A stretch of 64,000 nucleotides of DNA. Source: Halieaceae bacterium (GTDB taxonomy: Bacteria > Pseudomonadota > Gammaproteobacteria > Pseudomonadales > Halieaceae). Below are positions 1-9,230 of this stretch, piece by piece. The DNA is taken from the NCBI GenBank assembly GCA_028282105.1, contig JANQIO010000038.1, positions 1 to 64,000 of the forward strand. The letters are read 5' to 3'. Both the position numbers and the translations under genes were made by a program. Each line of letters starts with the position of its first letter. Within the stretch, counting starts at the first letter, position 1. Below the pieces are notes generated by a model that had not been told where the DNA came from, ran no database searches, and was given only the letters and a program-made list of their open reading frames with translations.

Positions 1-60
1 TTCATCGCCGATGTTGAAAAGGCGCTGGAAGAGAAGGAAAGCGACCTGCTAGAGATCTGA
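1..60 (+). CDS. frr: Ribosome recycling factor, C-terminal end (partial)
   Basis: The first 19 codons and the TGA belong to a gene entering from the left. The tail is acidic/helical (ends EKESDLLEI), like the last helix of ribosome recycling factor, which with EF-G splits post-termination ribosomes. uppS starts 2 nt after the stop, the common frr-uppS arrangement. The call rests on this short tail plus context. Confidence 0.75.
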   Translation, partial: FIADVEKALEEKESDLLEI

Positions 61-62
61 CC

Positions 63-776
63 GTGATTCCGCAACATATTGCGATCATCATGGACGGCAA
101 CAACCGCTGGGCCAGGCGCAGGAACCTGCCGGGCTCGGCGGGGCATCGCGCGGGCATGGAGGCGATCCGCAAAGTGCTGGAGGCCTGTAATGACCAGGGC
201 GTGAAGGTGCTCACCCTGTTCGCCTTCAGCAGCGAAAACTGGGGCCGTCCGCGCAGCGAGGTGCGATACCTGCTGTCCCTGTTCATTCGCTACCTGCGCA
301 ATGAAACCCGCGCCCTGCACAAGGACGGTATACGCATTCGCTTTATCGGCGAACGTCATCGTTTCAGCCAGCGCCTGCAGGCGCTGATGGACGAAGCCGA
401 GGCCCTCACCGCCGGCAATACGGAAACCACCCTGGTGATTGCCGCTGACTATGGCGGTCGCTGGGATATCGCCCGCGCCGCGCGCCGGGTTGCCGAACGG
501 CTGGCGGCGGGTGACATCAGTGCTGAGGCTATCACCCCGGAACTGCTGCACGCCGAGACCTGCCTTACCGACCTGCCGGCCCCGGACCTGTGTATTCGCA
601 CCGGCGGTGACCATCGGGTCAGCAACTTCATGCTGTGGCAGTTTGCCTACAGCGAGCTGTACTTCACCGAGACCCTGTGGCCCGATTTTGGCGCCCAGGA
701 CCTGGCGCTGGCCCTGGAAGATTTCAGCGGTCGCGAGCGCCGCTTTGGCCTGCGGGAGGGCGCCGATGCGCCATAA
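63..776 (+). CDS. uppS: Undecaprenyl diphosphate synthase
   Basis: A cis-prenyltransferase that extends farnesyl-PP to C55-PP, the lipid carrier for peptidoglycan and O-antigen. Its 237 aa are family-typical. The N-terminus carries the catalytic-Asp motif IIMDGNNRWA (Asp11), then FAFSSENWGRP, and near the C-terminus the conserved PDLCIRTGGDHRVSNFMLWQ block. The GTG start lies 2 nt after frr, and the 3' end overlaps cdsA by 11 nt, so it is co-translated in an frr-uppS-cdsA-dxr-rseP operon. Confidence 0.97.
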   Translation: MIPQHIAIIMDGNNRWARRRNLPGSAGHRAGMEAIRKVLEACNDQGVKVLTLFAFSSENWGRPRSEVRYLLSLFIRYLRNETRALHKDGIRIRFIGERHRFSQRLQALMDEAEALTAGNTETTLVIAADYGGRWDIARAARRVAERLAAGDISAEAITPELLHAETCLTDLPAPDLCIRTGGDHRVSNFMLWQFAYSELYFTETLWPDFGAQDLALALEDFSGRERRFGLREGADAP

Positions 777-1611
777 GCTGAAGCAGCGCATCGTCACCGG
801 CCTGGCCCTGGCCGGCAGTCTGCTGGCCGCAGTGGTGCTACTACCGCTGCCGGGTCTGGCGGCGGTGTTCGGCCTGGTGGTGGCGATTGCTTCCTGGGAG
901 TGGACGCGGCTGGCAGGCTACCAGCCGCTGTGGCTGCGGGCCGGCTACCTGGGCCTGGCGATTCTCAGCATGGGCTTCCTGTATGTTTATGCGGACCTGG
1001 CCGGCACGCCACAGCTCGAGCGCCTGCAACCGGTGCTCGGTCTCGCCTGCCTGTGGTGGGCGATCGCCCTGCTGTGGATCAAGACCTACCCCATGAGCGG
1101 CGCCCTGTGGGCCACCGGCCCCATGCTCGGACTGATGGGCCTGCTGGTGTTGGTGCCCGCCTGGCTGTCGGCGGTGTTCCTGTTGAGTTACGACAACGGC
1201 AAGCTGATGCTGCTGGCCATGGTGATCCTGGTGGCAGGGGCAGATATCGGCGCCTATTTTTCTGGCCGGCAATTCGGCAGGACTCGCCTGGCGCCCACGG
1301 TCAGCCCGGGCAAGTCCTGGGAGGGTGTGATAGGCGGCCAGCTGACCTGTGTCGGCCTGGCCCTGTTGGCTCACGCCCTGCTGGGGCTGGATCGCATCGG
1401 CCTGGCGGGTATGGTTGCCATTGCCGTGGTTGGTGCGGCAGCATCCGTGGTGGGCGATCTGCTGGAGAGCATGGTGAAGCGGCATCGCGGTGTGAAAGAC
1501 AGCGGCACCCTGCTGCCGGGCCACGGCGGTTTTCTGGATCGCATTGACGGCATCACGGCGGCCGCACCGGTCGTGTCCCTGGGCCTCATACTGGCGGGCT
1601 GGTTGCCTTAG
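766..1611 (+). CDS. cdsA: Phosphatidate cytidylyltransferase (CDP-diglyceride synthase)
   Basis: Converts phosphatidate and CTP to CDP-diacylglycerol, the branch point of phospholipid synthesis, at the inner membrane. The 281-aa protein is mostly hydrophobic (about eight TM segments). Near the C-terminus it has the family signature [11 protein letters not shown] followed by [14 protein letters not shown]. The ATG at 766 lies inside uppS (11-nt overlap). An upstream in-frame extension is possible but would run through uppS and has no homology. The TAG stop shares its G with a possible GTG start of dxr. Confidence 0.96.
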   Translation: MRHKLKQRIVTGLALAGSLLAAVVLLPLPGLAAVFGLVVAIASWEWTRLAGYQPLWLRAGYLGLAILSMGFLYVYADLAGTPQLERLQPVLGLACLWWAIALLWIKTYPMSGALWATGPMLGLMGLLVLVPAWLSAVFLLSYDNGKLMLLAMVILVAGADIGAYFSGRQFGRTRLAPTVSPGKSWEGVIGGQLTCVGLALLAHALLGLDRIGLAGMVAIAVVGAAASVVGDLLESMVKRHRGVKDSGTLLPGHGGFLDRIDGITAAAPVVSLGLILAGWLP

Positions 1612-1619
1612 TGAACGCT

Positions 1620-2804
1620 ATGAGACGAGTAACGGTACTGGGCAGCAGCGGCTCGATCGGGGTCAGCACCCTCGATGTGCTGGCTCGCCACCCGGCGCAG
1701 TTCGAGCTGTTTGCCATCTCCGGCAACCGGTCCGTGGATACCCTGTTCGAGCAGTGCCAACAGCACCGCCCGCGCTACGCGGTGATGGCCGATCCAAGCT
1801 GCGCCGAGACCCTGGCCGCGCGGCTGGTTGCGGCGGGCTCGGAGACCGCAGTGCTGGCCGGCGCCGAGGGCCTGGTGGAAATCGCCGAGCACCCGGAGGT
1901 GGACGTGGTGATGGCGGCCATTGTTGGCGCCACTGGCCTCGAGCCCACCCTGGCGGCGGCGCGCAGCGGCAAGACCGTGCTGCTGGCCAACAAGGAAGCA
2001 CTGGTGATGGCGGGCCACCTGTTTATGGCCGCGGTAGCGGAAAACGGCGCCCGGCTGTTGCCCATCGACAGTGAACACAACGCCATATTTCAGTGCCTGC
2101 CTACCGGCGACGACGGCCGGGTGGGTACGGCAGGTGTGTCCAGGATACTGCTGACGGCCTCCGGCGGCCCGTTTCGCGAATGGAGCGCCGAGCAGATGGC
2201 GGCAGCTACCCCTGACCAGGCCTGCGCCCACCCCAACTGGTCGATGGGGCGCAAGATTTCGGTGGATTCCGCCACCCTGATGAACAAGGGCCTGGAACTG
2301 GTAGAGGCCTGCTGGCTGTTTGAGTTGCCTGCCGACCGCATAGAAGTGGTCGTGCATCCCCAGAGCATCATTCACAGCATGGTGCAGTATGTGGACGGCT
2401 CGGTGCTGGCACAGCTGGGTAACCCGGATATGCGCACACCCATCGCCCACGCCCTGGGATGGCCGGAGCGCATTGGCTCCGGGGTCGCCGAGCTTGATAT
2501 CATTGACGTTGCTCGGCTGGATTTTGAACGCCCGGATGTGGGGCGCTTTCCCTGCCTCGAGCTGGCACGGCAAGCCGTGCGGCAGGGCGGGACCGCCATG
2601 GCCCAGTTGAATGCGGCCAACGAGGTCGCCGTCGACGCATTTCTCGACCTGCGCCTGGGCTTCACCCAGATTCCCGAGTTGATTGAAGACGTGTTAAGTC
2701 GCGCGGATGTGGCTGAACCGACGTCGTTGGATGTGGTCAAACAGGCGGACGCGCAGGCGCGCGAACTGGCGAGGGAGCTGCTGGCCGGGCGCCGGGCGGG
2801 TTGA
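1620..2804 (+). CDS. dxr: 1-deoxy-D-xylulose 5-phosphate reductoisomerase
   Basis: Second step of the MEP isoprenoid pathway: DXP to MEP using NADPH and a divalent metal. The N-terminal NADPH motif [16 protein letters not shown] is followed by [10 protein letters not shown], the metal-binding [13 protein letters not shown] block and the [15 protein letters not shown] region. The ATG at 1620 gives 394 aa and matches where characterised homologues begin (MxxxTxLGSTGSIG). A GTG at 1611, overlapping the cdsA stop, would add three residues. ispD and ispF of the same pathway lie at 23.5-24.8 kb. Confidence 0.96.
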   Translation: MRRVTVLGSSGSIGVSTLDVLARHPAQFELFAISGNRSVDTLFEQCQQHRPRYAVMADPSCAETLAARLVAAGSETAVLAGAEGLVEIAEHPEVDVVMAAIVGATGLEPTLAAARSGKTVLLANKEALVMAGHLFMAAVAENGARLLPIDSEHNAIFQCLPTGDDGRVGTAGVSRILLTASGGPFREWSAEQMAAATPDQACAHPNWSMGRKISVDSATLMNKGLELVEACWLFELPADRIEVVVHPQSIIHSMVQYVDGSVLAQLGNPDMRTPIAHALGWPERIGSGVAELDIIDVARLDFERPDVGRFPCLELARQAVRQGGTAMAQLNAANEVAVDAFLDLRLGFTQIPELIEDVLSRADVAEPTSLDVVKQADAQARELARELLAGRRAG

Positions 2805-2865
2805 GCCGGACTACATGGGATTTACGGGTAGCACGATTAGCACCAACAGTACGGATAGATAGAAC

Positions 2866-4221
2866 GTGGACCTCATATACACACTGGCCGTCACCGCATT
2901 CACGCTGGCCATCCTGATCGCCATCCACGAGTACGGGCACTTCTGGGTGGCCCGTCGCTGTGGGGTGAAAGTACTGCGTTTCTCCATCGGTTTCGGCACG
3001 CCCCTGCTGCGCTGGCGCGACAAGCTGGATACCGAATATGTGATCGCCGCCATCCCCCTGGGTGGCTATGTGAAAATGCTCGACGAGCGCGAAGGTGAAG
3101 TGACCCCGGGCCAGGAGCAGTACGCCTTCAACCGCAAGCCGGTGTTGCAGCGTATGGCGGTTGTGTCCGCCGGGCCGATCGCCAACCTGCTGCTGGCCGT
3201 GGTGGCCTACTGGTTCGTTTTCCTGTCCGGTGAAAGCGGCGTGGCGCCGATTATCGGTAGCGTGGAACAGGGTTCGGTGGCAGAGGTAGCGGGCCTGGAG
3301 CCCGGCCAGGAGATCGTCGCCATCGATGGCCGCGAGACACCCACCTGGCAAGCGGTGAACTACCGCTTGCTGGACCGCATTGGCGACAGCGGGCCCATCA
3401 GCTTTACCGTGCGCTATCCCAACTCGGATATGAACTATCGGTCCGAGGGCACCCTGGACGACTGGCTGCGTGGCGCCGCAGAGCCCAATTTGCTGCGCGG
3501 TCTGGGGATTCGCGCCTACCAGCCGCCCATCGAACCGGTGCTGGAAACGGTGGTAGCCGACAGCCCGGCGGCCGGCGCCGGCCTGCAGCCCGGAGACCGG
3601 GTGATCAGCGCCGATGGCAATGCCATGCCCGAGTGGGCTGATTTTGTCGAGTACGTGCAGACTCGCCCGGCGCAAGCTATCAGCCTGCGTATTGAACGCG
3701 ACGGCGCCCGCCAGGACATCACCCTAACGCCGGAGCGCAAGGTGGCGGAGAACGGCGAGGCCTACGGGCAGGTGGGGGTGACTGTGCATATCCCGGACTG
3801 GCCGGATGACATGATCCGCCAGTTCAGCTACGGGCCGGTGCAGGCACTGGGCAAGGCCGCTCAGCGCACCGGGGAGTTGGTGATGTTCACGCTCAACTCC
3901 ATCAAGAAAATGCTGACCGGGCTGATTTCCCACAAAAACTTGAGCGGCCCCATCACCATTGCTAAAGTGGCGACCGCTTCGGCGGAGTCGGGCCTGGAAG
4001 CTTTTGTTGCCTTCCTGGCCTTGCTGAGCGTGAGCCTCGGGGTACTCAATCTGCTACCCGTCCCGGTGCTGGATGGGGGCCATCTGATGTATTACACGAT
4101 AGAACTGCTGGTAGGTAGGCCGGTGCCTGAAAAGGTGCAGATACTGGGCTACCAGGTGGGCCTGTTCATCATTGTCGGGGTGATGATGCTGGCTTTGTAC
4201 AACGACTTTGCGCGCCTGTGA
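2866..4221 (+). CDS. rseP: RseP-type site-2 zinc metalloprotease
   Basis: Intramembrane protease that cuts the anti-sigma factor RseA in the sigma-E envelope stress cascade. At 451 aa it has the normal length. Zinc motif HEYGH is at residues 21-25 in TM1, two PDZ domains fill about residues 110-300, and the third metal ligand lies in LLPVPVLDGGH near the C-terminus (LDG). The start is GTG. It is followed after 161 nt by bamA, the usual neighbour linking membrane-protein quality control with outer-membrane assembly. Confidence 0.96.
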   Translation: MDLIYTLAVTAFTLAILIAIHEYGHFWVARRCGVKVLRFSIGFGTPLLRWRDKLDTEYVIAAIPLGGYVKMLDEREGEVTPGQEQYAFNRKPVLQRMAVVSAGPIANLLLAVVAYWFVFLSGESGVAPIIGSVEQGSVAEVAGLEPGQEIVAIDGRETPTWQAVNYRLLDRIGDSGPISFTVRYPNSDMNYRSEGTLDDWLRGAAEPNLLRGLGIRAYQPPIEPVLETVVADSPAAGAGLQPGDRVISADGNAMPEWADFVEYVQTRPAQAISLRIERDGARQDITLTPERKVAENGEAYGQVGVTVHIPDWPDDMIRQFSYGPVQALGKAAQRTGELVMFTLNSIKKMLTGLISHKNLSGPITIAKVATASAESGLEAFVAFLALLSVSLGVLNLLPVPVLDGGHLMYYTIELLVGRPVPEKVQILGYQVGLFIIVGVMMLALYNDFARL

Positions 4222-4382
4222 GGGCGTGCTGCAGGTATTGGTGGTGGGCCCGGTGGTCGGGCGGCGGGACTGACACCCGCAACAACGATAAGACAGGAAA
4301 GAGCGAACGGGCGGTGACGGGCGGCGAAGGCAAAAGCCGCTGCCTGCACAGGTGCCCGCGGGGTTGAAACCAGACAAGCATA

Positions 4383-7010
4383 ATGCAAGGCATCGGTAGA
4401 ACAATCGCGCTGTGGTTGCTGACGGGGTTTGTCCTGTCGGCGCTGCTGCCCCGGGCGCTGGCCCAGGGCGGCCCGCCCGCCAACGCGCCCGTGGTGGCCG
4501 CGCCCTTCGTGATTGCCGACATCCGCGTGGAAGGCCTGCAGCGTATCTCGGCGGGCTCCGTTTTCTCTGCCATGCCCATTGGGGTCGGTGATACCGCCTC
4601 CGAGGGCTCCATCCGCGCCTCGGCCCGGGCCTTGTTTCGCACTGGCAACTTCGACGATATCCAGATTGGCCGGGACGGCAATGTCATGGTCATTATCGTC
4701 GCCGAACGCCCAAGTATCTCTGAGATCATTATTTCCGGTAACAAGGCGATCGAGACGGAGGACCTGCTCAACGGCCTGAAAGGCGCCGGCCTGGCGGAGG
4801 GCGGGGTATTCCGCCGTTCCACCCTGGAGGGCATGCAGATGGAACTGCAGCGCCAGTACGTGCAGCAGGGTCGCTACGATGCCGGTATCGAAACCGAGGT
4901 GATACCGGAGCCGCGCAACCGCGTGTCGATCAACATCGACGTGGACGAGGGTACGGTCTCCAAGATCAAGCACATCAACTTCGTCGGCAATACGGTGTTC
5001 GAAGACGATGATCTGGCGGACCTGTTCGAGCTCAAGGCCACCAATCTGCTGTCCTTTATCACCAGCGACGACAAGTATTCCCGCGAGCGCCTCAGCGGTG
5101 ACCTGGAGACTCTGACCTCCTATTACATGGACCGCGGCTACCTGCAGTTCCGTATCGACTCGACCCAGGTGGCGGTGAGCCCGGAGAAGGATGCGGTATA
5201 CATCACCGCCAACGTCTCAGAGGGTGATGTCTATACGGTCACCAGCGTCGACCTGTCCGGAGACCTGGTGCTGCCGGAGGAAGACCTGCGCCGTTTCCTG
5301 CTGGTGCGCGAGGGCCAGACCTATTCCCAGCAGCTGGTGACCAGCACCGAGGAATACCTCACCCAGCGGCTTGGCAACGAAGGCTATAACTTTGCCAAGG
5401 TTACCGGCATCCCGGAGATTATCGAGGAAGACAAGACCGTGGCCATGAAGTTCTTCGTGGACCCGGGCAAGCGCACCTATGTGCGCCGCATCAGCTTCCG
5501 CGGCAATACCAAGACTGTGGACGAGGTGCTGCGCCGCGAGATGCGCCAGATGGAAGGTGCGCCGGCCTCGGCCTCGGCGATCGAGGCCTCGCGTATTCGC
5601 CTGCAGCGCCTGGGGTACTTTGCCTCGGCAGAGGTTGAAACGCCGGAGGTGCCGGGCCACGACGACCTGATCGATGTGGAGTTTACGGTGGAAGAGCAGT
5701 CTTCCGGCTCCATTGGCGCCAGCTTCGGCTACGCCCAGGACGCCGGTGTGATCCTCGGCCTGAACCTGCAGCAGGACAACTTCCTGGGCACCGGTAAGCG
5801 TATCGGTATTTCTGCCAACTCCAGCCGCTTCCAGGATTTCTACAACTTCAGCTACACCAACCCCTACTTCACCGAGGACGGTGTCAGCCGCGGTTTCAAT
5901 ATTTTCTATCGGGCGACCGACCTCGATGAGATCAACGTGGCCCGCTACAACACCAACTCTGTTGGCGGCGCGGTCAACTTCGGCTACCCGATCCGCGAGA
6001 CCGAGCGCCTAGGTTTCAGCATCGGCGCTTCAAATACCGAGATCACCGTGGGCCGCTTTGCGGTGCAGGAGATTCAGGCCAGCCCGCGGCTGATCAGCGG
6101 CATCGACTTCTACTACGACAGTACGTTCGACCAGCTCACCCAGAGCTACACGGCCCCCGAGGAGCTGGTGCCCATTGAGCAGATTCCGCCGGACTACCTG
6201 GTGCAGGATCTGGAGCCGGGCTTTATCGATATCAACGGCGATGAGTACCTGAACTGGACGCTGACCACCAGTTGGAGCCAGTCGACGCTGAACCGGGGGC
6301 GCTTTGCTACCCGCGGTATGGCCAACTCGGTGGCCCTGGAAGTCTCCATGCCGGGCAGTGACCTGGAGTTCTACAAGCTCACCTACCGGGGCGAAATGTA
6401 CTTCCCGATCGCCAATGCCTGGACGCTGCACTTCCGCACCGAGCTGGGCTACGGCGACGGCTATGGCCAGACCAGTGAGCTGCCCTTCTACCAGCACTTC
6501 TTCGCCGGCGGCTTTGGCTCGGTGCGCGGCTACCAGCCCAACACCCTGGGCCCGCAGAGCACGCCGGCCCTGGAGTACATCACCGGCGCGGCGGCCATCG
6601 AGATCGACGAAGACGGCGACCCTGTCGAGTTTAGTAATTTCGCCGCCTACGAAGCTGTCAATGAGCGGCTGCCATTCCAGCAGAACTTTCGGCGCCGGGA
6701 TCCCTTCGGCGGCAATGTTCTGGTGGAGGGCAGTCTTGAGTTAATATTCCCGCTCCCGTTCATCAAGGACCAGCGGCAGATTCGCTCGGCAATCTTTGTC
6801 GATGGGGGCAATGTGTTCAGCACCAACTGTCGCTCAACCCAGCGCCAGTGTTTCGATGTAGACTTTGGCGAATTACGTTATTCGGTGGGCATTGGCGCCA
6901 CCTGGATCACCGGCTTTGGACCGATCACCTTCAGTGTGGCCCAGCCCCTGAATGCCGGTGAATTTGACCAGGAAGAGGTGTTCCAGTTTACGCTCGGCCG
7001 AGGCTTTTGA
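4383..7010 (+). CDS. bamA: Outer membrane protein assembly factor BamA
   Basis: Core of the BAM complex, which folds and inserts beta-barrel proteins into the outer membrane. An 875-aa precursor with an N-terminal signal peptide (hydrophobic stretch ending ...PRALAQ). Five POTRA domains cover about residues 40-450, followed by the 16-strand barrel. The essential loop-6 motif is present (GGFGSVRGYQPNTLGP). The C-terminus ends in Phe (FTLGRGF), as BAM substrates do. At 875 aa it is longer than E. coli BamA (810) because of barrel-loop insertions such as the acidic stretch around residues 590-620. Confidence 0.97.
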   Translation: MQGIGRTIALWLLTGFVLSALLPRALAQGGPPANAPVVAAPFVIADIRVEGLQRISAGSVFSAMPIGVGDTASEGSIRASARALFRTGNFDDIQIGRDGNVMVIIVAERPSISEIIISGNKAIETEDLLNGLKGAGLAEGGVFRRSTLEGMQMELQRQYVQQGRYDAGIETEVIPEPRNRVSINIDVDEGTVSKIKHINFVGNTVFEDDDLADLFELKATNLLSFITSDDKYSRERLSGDLETLTSYYMDRGYLQFRIDSTQVAVSPEKDAVYITANVSEGDVYTVTSVDLSGDLVLPEEDLRRFLLVREGQTYSQQLVTSTEEYLTQRLGNEGYNFAKVTGIPEIIEEDKTVAMKFFVDPGKRTYVRRISFRGNTKTVDEVLRREMRQMEGAPASASAIEASRIRLQRLGYFASAEVETPEVPGHDDLIDVEFTVEEQSSGSIGASFGYAQDAGVILGLNLQQDNFLGTGKRIGISANSSRFQDFYNFSYTNPYFTEDGVSRGFNIFYRATDLDEINVARYNTNSVGGAVNFGYPIRETERLGFSIGASNTEITVGRFAVQEIQASPRLISGIDFYYDSTFDQLTQSYTAPEELVPIEQIPPDYLVQDLEPGFIDINGDEYLNWTLTTSWSQSTLNRGRFATRGMANSVALEVSMPGSDLEFYKLTYRGEMYFPIANAWTLHFRTELGYGDGYGQTSELPFYQHFFAGGFGSVRGYQPNTLGPQSTPALEYITGAAAIEIDEDGDPVEFSNFAAYEAVNERLPFQQNFRRRDPFGGNVLVEGSLELIFPLPFIKDQRQIRSAIFVDGGNVFSTNCRSTQRQCFDVDFGELRYSVGIGATWITGFGPITFSVAQPLNAGEFDQEEVFQFTLGRGF

Positions 7011-7034
7011 TTTTGTTTGATAATGGAGAAAACT

Positions 7035-7559
7035 GTGTCCAAGACGCTTAAGATTCTATGTGCCGGCCTCTGCCTGGCGATGCTACCGTCCCTGGCAGCG
7101 GCCCAGGGCCGGATCGCCGTGGTTGATCTCGAGCAGGCCATCCTGCAGACCGATGAGGCCCAGCAGCGCCTGAACGGACTGCGGGAGACCGAGGACTACA
7201 AGGCCGACAAGGCCGAGCTGGATCGCCTGCAGCAGGAGCGTGAAGACTTGATCAAGGAAGTCCAGAACGACCTGGCGGTGATGAGTGCGGAACAGCAGCA
7301 GGCGGTGCGCAAGCGCCTGGCCAACAAGAATGCCGACCTTGAGCACGTGCTGCGCAAGCTGCAGCAGGCAGAGCAACAACTCGGCCAGGAACTGCTGCAG
7401 GAGATGACGCCCAAGGTACAGGCCGTGCTGCGCGACCTGATCACCAGCGAGGGTATCGGCCTGCTGATCCAGCGCACTGCCGTAATCCACGCCGACAATG
7501 GCTTCAGCATTACCGCCAAGGTGACCGACAAGCTCAACCAGCAGGCGGCATCGGAGTAA
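7035..7559 (+). CDS. skp: Periplasmic chaperone Skp/OmpH
   Basis: Trimeric periplasmic holdase that escorts unfolded outer-membrane proteins to BamA, its neighbour 24 nt upstream. The GTG at 7035 is chosen because GGAG (7025-7028) is spaced 6 nt before it; the in-frame TTG at 7017 lacks such a site. The 174-aa precursor has a signal peptide ending SLAAAQ and a central long coiled coil rich in Q/E/L (the tentacles). lpxD, which normally follows skp, is missing; fabZ comes next. Confidence 0.93.
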   Translation: MSKTLKILCAGLCLAMLPSLAAAQGRIAVVDLEQAILQTDEAQQRLNGLRETEDYKADKAELDRLQQEREDLIKEVQNDLAVMSAEQQQAVRKRLANKNADLEHVLRKLQQAEQQLGQELLQEMTPKVQAVLRDLITSEGIGLLIQRTAVIHADNGFSITAKVTDKLNQQAASE

Positions 7560-7641
7560 GTTGGCTTCGCGTGCCGGGCCAGAGCGGCCGGCACGGACGC
7601 CAGGCCAATGATGGCGGCTTGACCGGAAAGGAGACTGCGCT

Positions 7642-8079
7642 GTGGCGGAGATGATGATTGAGGAAATCCGGGAGTACCTCCCGCACCGCTACCCGTTCCT
7701 GCTGGTGGACCGCGTGGTCGAAATCGAGCTGGGCGAGTCTATCGTCGCCTACAAGAACATCACCGTGAACGAAGAACTGTTCCAGGGCCACTTCCCGGAC
7801 AAGCCCCTGTTCCCGGGCATGCTCACCCTTGAGGCCATGGCCCAGACCGCCGGTATCCTCGGCTTCAGGACCATGGACAAAAAACCTGAAGACGGCTCCA
7901 TGTATATGTTCGTCGGCGCCGACAACGTGCGCTTCAAGCGCCAGGTAGTCCCCGGCGATCAGCTCATGCTGCGCGCCAAGGTGGTCTCCGTGCGCCGCGG
8001 CATCTGGAAATTCGAAGTCAGCGCCGACGTCGACGGCGAACTCTGCGCCTCGGCGACGATTTTGTGCGCAGATCGCTGA
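7642..8079 (+). CDS. fabZ: 3-hydroxyacyl-ACP dehydratase FabZ
   Basis: Hot-dog-fold dehydratase of type II fatty-acid synthesis, acting on (3R)-hydroxyacyl-ACP. 145 aa. Family motif [11 protein letters not shown] is followed by the catalytic segment [20 protein letters not shown] with its His and Glu. The GTG start has an AAAGGAG ribosome site (7627-7633) 8 nt upstream. In relatives fabZ sits between lpxD and lpxA, sharing the hydroxyacyl-ACP pool with lipid A synthesis; here both flanking lpx genes are absent. Confidence 0.96.
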   Translation: MAEMMIEEIREYLPHRYPFLLVDRVVEIELGESIVAYKNITVNEELFQGHFPDKPLFPGMLTLEAMAQTAGILGFRTMDKKPEDGSMYMFVGADNVRFKRQVVPGDQLMLRAKVVSVRRGIWKFEVSADVDGELCASATILCADR

Positions 8080-8111
8080 TTCCGGCGTCTTATTATTCAC
8101 TACAGTAGTTA

Positions 8112-8433
8112 GCGGGTTGGCCGGACGACATGGTTTCCCACGGAAACCACATCGCCCGTCCCGGTACCCCGTGACTCCGCTGCATTTGATCTTCTCGAGG
8201 TAGAGGGCGGGTTGGCCGGTCGACATGGTTTCCTACGGAAACCACATCGACCGTCCCGGTACCCCAAGATTCCGCAGCGCTTGATCTGGCCGACCAAAGC
8301 AGCGTTGCTCCGAGCAAGTGGCACTGCGTCCATGGCAATCCAGGTCGCCGATTCCCGGGGCAAGTGGCACATGCCCCGCCGGCTTGAGGACAGGTGATGT
8401 GGTTTCCGTGGGAAACCATGTCACCCGGCCAAC
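8112..8433 (+). repeat. Cluster of REP-like palindromic repeats between fabZ and rnhB
   Basis: The 536 nt between fabZ and the preferred rnhB start hold no credible gene. Two direct copies of a 59-nt unit (8112-8170 and 8207-8265, three mismatches) are 95 nt apart, and similarity continues for about 20 nt after each. An inverted copy lies at 8393-8433. Each has a palindromic core GGTTTCC-N3-GGAAACC. An unrelated hairpin, CGGGGCA/TGCCCCG, is at 8356-8378. A related palindrome recurs after rpoS (28841-28875), so this is a dispersed family. lpxA and lpxB would be expected in this interval. Confidence 0.8.
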
Positions 8434-8615
8434 CAGGCTGATGGTGCACAACATGCTGGGCAACATCATCGGCAGGGTCGATCAAACACTAGTAAGCAGA
8501 CAGTTTTTCCGCTAAACGACAGGATGTGCTTTTCCTGGATTTTGGCCCACGGTATGCTGCAGGAAAAAGCAAACCGGCACCGCCAGGTGCACGCAGCAGG
8601 GGTCGAGAGCCGCCA

Positions 8616-9230
8616 TTGGAAGCGGATTTATTCAGTAGCCAACATCCCGAGGAAGGGCTCGCCGGGGTTGACGAGGTCGGCCGTGGTCCGCTGATCGGCG
8701 ATGTGGTGGCAGCGGCGGTGATACTCGATCCGGCCCGGCCGATTGACGGCCTCAACGACTCCAAGAAACTCACGGCAAAGCGTCGCGAATCTCTCGCGGT
8801 GGAGATTCGTGAATGCGCGCTGGCCTGGTCGGTGGGGCGCGCCAGTGTGGCGGAAATCGACGACATCAACATCCTGCAGGCCAGCCTGCTGGCGATGCAC
8901 CGGGCAGTGCAGGGGCTGGGCGTGGAGCCCGCCTACGTGCTGGTGGATGGTAACCGCTTGCCGCGCTGGCCCTATGCCTCCGAACCGGTCGTCGGCGGCG
9001 ACGCGCGGGTGCCGGCTATCGCAGCCGCCTCCATCCTCGCCAAAGTGCAGCGCGATGCGGAAATGGTGGCGCTGGATGCTCGCTATCCCGGCTATGGCCT
9101 GGCACGCAACAACGGCTACCCCACGGCGGAGCACCTGCGGGCCCTCAAGCAACTCGGCGTCACGCCGGAACACCGCCGCAGCTTTGGCCCGGTGCGCGAG
9201 CTGTTGCCGGGGCAGGAGGTCAGCGCCTAG
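8616..9230 (+). CDS. rnhB: Ribonuclease HII
   Basis: Removes ribonucleotides misincorporated in DNA and RNA of hybrids. The TTG start at 8616 gives 204 aa, close to the usual ~200, with [20 protein letters not shown] near the N-terminus and later acidic residues in VLVDGNRLP and [16 protein letters not shown] at 8526 would add 30 residues with no family similarity (a low-complexity P/R-rich stretch); start confidence is modest. The stop abuts the dnaE ATG with no gap, so the two are translationally linked. Confidence 0.93.
   Translation: MEADLFSSQHPEEGLAGVDEVGRGPLIGDVVAAAVILDPARPIDGLNDSKKLTAKRRESLAVEIRECALAWSVGRASVAEIDDINILQASLLAMHRAVQGLGVEPAYVLVDGNRLPRWPYASEPVVGGDARVPAIAAASILAKVQRDAEMVALDARYPGYGLARNNGYPTAEHLRALKQLGVTPEHRRSFGPVRELLPGQEVSA

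Noticed and set aside
8112-8433. Possible CRISPR array from repeated units
   Set aside because: Only two direct copies plus one inverted copy, unequal spacers and strong internal palindromes; no cas genes. It fits a REP-like family.
8526-8615. Longer RnhB from the GTG at 8526
   Set aside because: The added Pro/Arg-rich residues have no family match; the TTG at 8616 gives the normal length. Left as uncertain rather than excluded outright.
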